Shown here: positions 60,738 through 64,000 of the stretch, one piece after another | How positions within the stretch are numbered: position 1 is the first letter of the stretch | Layout: each line of letters begins with the position of its first letter | From: Phocoena phocoena | Lineage: Eukaryota > Chordata > Mammalia > Artiodactyla > Phocoenidae | DNA length: 64,000 nt | Reading direction: 5' to 3' | Assembly (NCBI RefSeq): GCF_963924675.1 | Contig: NC_089226.1 | Span: forward strand, 48,377,124-48,441,123 | Notes under the pieces: model-generated | Database searches by the model: none | What the model was told of the DNA's origin: nothing | What the model saw: only the letters and a program-made list of their open reading frames with translations | Position numbers and translations under genes: made by a program

Positions 60738-62489
60738 CTGCTGTCTAGGGTGAGATGCCTACACATGTCATCACTAGTAAGTCATTCTTGTTTAGTAAGT
60801 TATGGAGGAACTAATAGATTATAAATACAATTGAATCTCTATGCCATGAGGATGTTGTTGCAGTTAAGCTTTTTTTTTTCAGAAGGTCATGGATTTATTT
60901 TGTTATAAATCACAGATTACAACTCCAGATGTAGTACAGTAGAAATCATTCAATGCTACTTTAATGATTTTTTCATCTATATTTATATCTACATCTACAT
61001 ATATGAATGTTCTTGTTAGCCTTATGAATACATCGTACATTGCAGTGATGATTAAGTACTCAATAATAATTTTTTCTCTGAAAATTTAAATGATTGGGTC
61101 AAACAGAATAACATTGTCCTATATTATGGCTTCTAGAAACCTCATAACTAACAGAATATTTTTCAACATCATTTTTGTATATGTGTGTATAACTTCTAAC
61201 ATAAAATATATTATTTTTGATGATGTTCCATTGAATTATGTTTATAAAAATTGTGTCCAAGTTTCTAAGGTGATTTGAAACATTTTATTTGATGAGTAAG
61301 CATGCTGAAAATAGTCATCATCTCTAATATGCTGCTCTAATATATTCTGACTGCCTTAATCTCCACAGTATAGATTAAACCAATCAGGAATTAATATCAC
61401 TGCAATATATCTCAAAGAATGATGAATGTTATCACTTTTATAAGATTTCAAATAATATGGTAGCTACTAGCATGTCAGTTGACTTGCTATCTAAGATTAG
61501 AAAACTTTGATTTTTCACTTGGAACCATGTCTTCAACTACCCTCCCTGTGTTTTGCAAAACTCTCCATTTTTGAGGAAAGGCAAGTACATTTGTCCATTA
61601 ATCAATATGTAGCTCTCCCCTCGCTATTATATTTAGCATTATAGCAGGCACCTCATGGTTATTCAAACACAGTAAGGTACAGTCCCTGTCTTGGGACTCT
61701 TTCAGTTTGTCTAGTGAACCAGTGCAAGAAATACACATGGAAAACACAATCAACACGGTAGGCTGGGCTAACTCTTATTGGATATTCTTCATGCACGAGG
61801 TTCTGTTCTAAGGACTCTATGTAAATTAACTCATATACTACTCAGTAGTTCCATGAAGGAAGCCATCAATCCCTGTGTGACGCCATCACTTCATATGTAC
61901 AACTAATATCAAGTGAGGATCCACAAAATAGAGTGAAGTAAGTCAGAAAGAGAAAAATAAATACTGCATGCTAACACGTATATATATTTTAAAAGTAATC
62001 TTATACCTCAATAGGTTAGGAAGCCCTGCTACAGACAATGAGAAGACACAAGAATGAATGATTGCCTTATGGATAGTTAGAGAAGGCTTTTTGGAGGTAA
62101 TGAATTAATCTGGACTTTTCAAGGCCTTGGACTGGGTCAGAAACAATAAAGAGTTTGGCTTTGGACTCAAGTCTACTACTGCTATCTGTGATCCAGCACT
62201 TCTTTGCTAGTGTTGACAGAACATGACATCAGAAGGTGGTGACATGACATTGAAGGTGTACCTTTTCCTTGGGTGGATGAAGGGAAGGGAGAAAGGAGGA
62301 GGAAGAGGGGAAGGGTGTCAGGCTAGACGCCATCCTGCCATCTGGAGAGAGAGATGCTAAGCCCGAGTGATAAGCAGAGAGCTAAGCTAAGCGTGGGTGA
62401 CTTAAGCCTGAGTGTGCTCTCCCGGGAGGCCAGCAGAAGTAGTAAGCATGTCCTGAAGGGAGAGACTTGTATCTGAAGGTGTTGCGTGA
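60738..62489. other. Unique DLG2 intron with small repeat crumbs
   Basis: Possible reversed L2/MIR pieces near 61640-61870 (for example attcttcatgcacgaggttc). No exon is recognised. Confidence 0.42.
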
Positions 62490-62640
62490 TTGGACCTTTA
62501 GCTTTGTGACATTGGGGAAGCTCTTTCACTTCTCTGAGCTTCCATTTCCTCATCTATGCGATGGAGAAAAGATATATTTAGTGGGCTTGTTACACCAACC
62601 AAATGAGAAAGCAATTAATATGTTTGGGATATGATAGCCA
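62490..62640 (+). repeat. MIR fragment, plus orientation
   Basis: MIR core: gctttgtgacattggggaag, ctctttcacttctctgagct, tccatttcctcatctatgcg. Confidence 0.58.
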
Positions 62641-63755
62641 TTAGATAGATGTTAGTTTTCTTCCTTTCCCTAGGAAGATACAGCCCAGTCCCATTTCACT
62701 TTCGTTTGTATTAGTGTAGTATGAAAGAGCCTAGAAAGAGGCTGTTTCACTTTCACATCTAGAAGTCAAGAGTGGGAAAGAAAAAGTTTACTGTGTGAAC
62801 CAGAACAGATATTAGCTATATTCAACCCACATTTACTGAGCGTCCAGTGTGCCATCATTTTGCTAGGAAGATTTTATTTATCATCCCTAGTGTATTATTA
62901 ACATGTACATCCCATTTTCTCCTATTTGAAGTAATTCTGGCGTACCCCTCCCCCCATGATTTTACCTCAGAGAGTCTGTGAGAGACTGTTCCCAACCCCC
63001 AAAACACCTTTCACGTGGGCACAGATTCAGTAATCTGTATGTTATCATAGCTGTTGTTACCCAAGGTATTGGTGCCTGAAGGAACTAAGTAGATAACCCT
63101 GTTCCTAACATTTGCTGCCTAAGAAAATTTTGCTTTGCATGTCAGTAAGCCTTATTTTCTTTATTTAAAAGGCCAAATGACCATCAGAAGGAATTGCTCC
63201 TTGGGATTCTGCAGCCTGCCTAATTTCCAAATAAACTTTTCTTGAGTTCTGTAAGATGAAAACACTTTCTCTCTGTGCTTGAGCCTCGTGCATTGCCCTT
63301 TGCTGAAGCTGTTTCCCCAGCAAATTGCTATGGTTGGTCTCTCAAGCCCGAGGGAAGAAAAAGGTTTTATAATGAAAATGCTGACACGTTCTTATCTACA
63401 GCAGTATGAGTAGGGATGCTATGATCTCATTTATTGTAGAAACCGGATGCCTGTTTTGGCTGAAGGGAGATCAGGCATCCTCCAGAGCTCTGGGGTTTTG
63501 AGTCTTTATCTTGAAAAGTTTGCAGTGAAAAAAATATATATAACTGTAGAGAAATAGGAAACCAGGGCTATACAAACTGCTCCTTGTTCTTCCGGTAAAG
63601 TAGTAAGCTGAATTCCAATAAAGTTCTCGGATGAAGGTGGTCTGAGGGTTTGAGACTGGAAGTGGAGACTATGTATTTGCTTGCTGCATGCCAGACTTAC
63701 TCTCTGTAATGGTTTTATCTGACTATTTAGAAAGAAACTTTAACCTTGATCTTAT
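62641..63755. other. Unique intron; 63.0-63.56 kb is repeat-free and candidate conserved
   Basis: An L2-tail-like crumb lies near 62825. From 63020 to 63560 no repeat is seen and base composition is balanced. No splice-framed exon was found. Confidence 0.35.
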
Positions 63756-63759
63756 TCAT

Positions 63760-63920
63760 ACTTTAAAATAATGGTCATCACTATTATATGGATAGCATTC
63801 TGAAATGAGTTATCTTTTATCCCTCCATACAACAGCTCTATGAAGTAGATAATTTATAGAGGAGGAAACTGAAGCACATTGAGTTTAAAATCTTTTCACT
63901 AGGAATGTTCAAGTATCTGG
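63760..63920 (-). repeat. MIR fragment, minus orientation
   Basis: Reversed MIR: tctatgaagtagataattta, tagaggaggaaactgaagca, cattgagtttaaaatctttt. Confidence 0.55.
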
Positions 63921-64000
63921 CTGAAGACTTTTTTCCCAAGATATTATTCAGGTGATAAAATAACTTGTTGGACTGGAGATCCTTTTAATCTCTTTCATAT

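Overview
This is mammalian nuclear DNA, almost certainly from a cetacean. Five copies of the tRNA-derived CHR SINE (opening GGGCTTCCCTGGTGGCGCAG, with A/B-box body and poly-A tail) have the sequence typical of whales and dolphins. They are mixed with young L1s of cetartiodactyl type and a background of ancient MIR, L2, hAT and MLT2 repeats. There are no bacterial or viral genes; nearly all long open frames are chance frames or run across L1 remains.

The one host gene piece I can name is at 51.3-52.3 kb: a CpG-rich promoter followed by a short first coding exon (52217-52279, + strand). It encodes 21 residues beginning MICHCK and ending FGCK, then a splice donor AAG|GTAGGA. I recognise this from memory as an alternative N-terminus of DLG2 (PSD-93/chapsyn-110), the postsynaptic MAGUK scaffold; the next exon of the family begins KYRYQDED. 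DLG2 is a very large gene with several alternative first exons, which fits a 64-kb window with one exon and long introns. On that reading 1-51 kb is intron of the longer, upstream-initiated DLG2 transcripts (or lies just upstream of this promoter), and 52.28-64 kb is the first intron of this isoform.

Layout: 0-14.5 kb holds old MIR/L2 pieces, an L1M 3' end, a CHR SINE with a foreign internal segment, and a hAT element. From 14.58 to 19.67 kb there is a three-layer nest: a MIR split by a minus-strand L1 with both ends preserved but a large ORF2 deletion, itself hit by a CHR SINE. 19.8-31 kb holds two hAT elements with target-site duplications, a long L2, a CHR SINE and repeat-poor stretches. 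31.5-36.7 kb holds a twin-primed (5'-inverted) L1 and a second internally deleted L1 with its 5'UTR. 37.3-45.5 kb holds older L1s, including an L2/L1/SINE nest. 45.5-51.3 kb holds MIRs and microsatellites. 51.3-52.5 kb is the DLG2 alternative promoter and exon. 52.5-57.4 kb is repeat-poor intron. 57.4-64 kb holds a tail-less CHR SINE, an L1 3' end, an L2 with local duplications, an MLT2 solo LTR and more unique intron.

I found no novel molecular system. The most notable observations are the DLG2 isoform exon with two upstream ORFs, and a 40-bp segment (39/40 identical) shared between the inside of one SINE and non-SINE DNA 2.4 kb away. All family names were assigned by eye; boundaries of old repeats are approximate to tens of bases.
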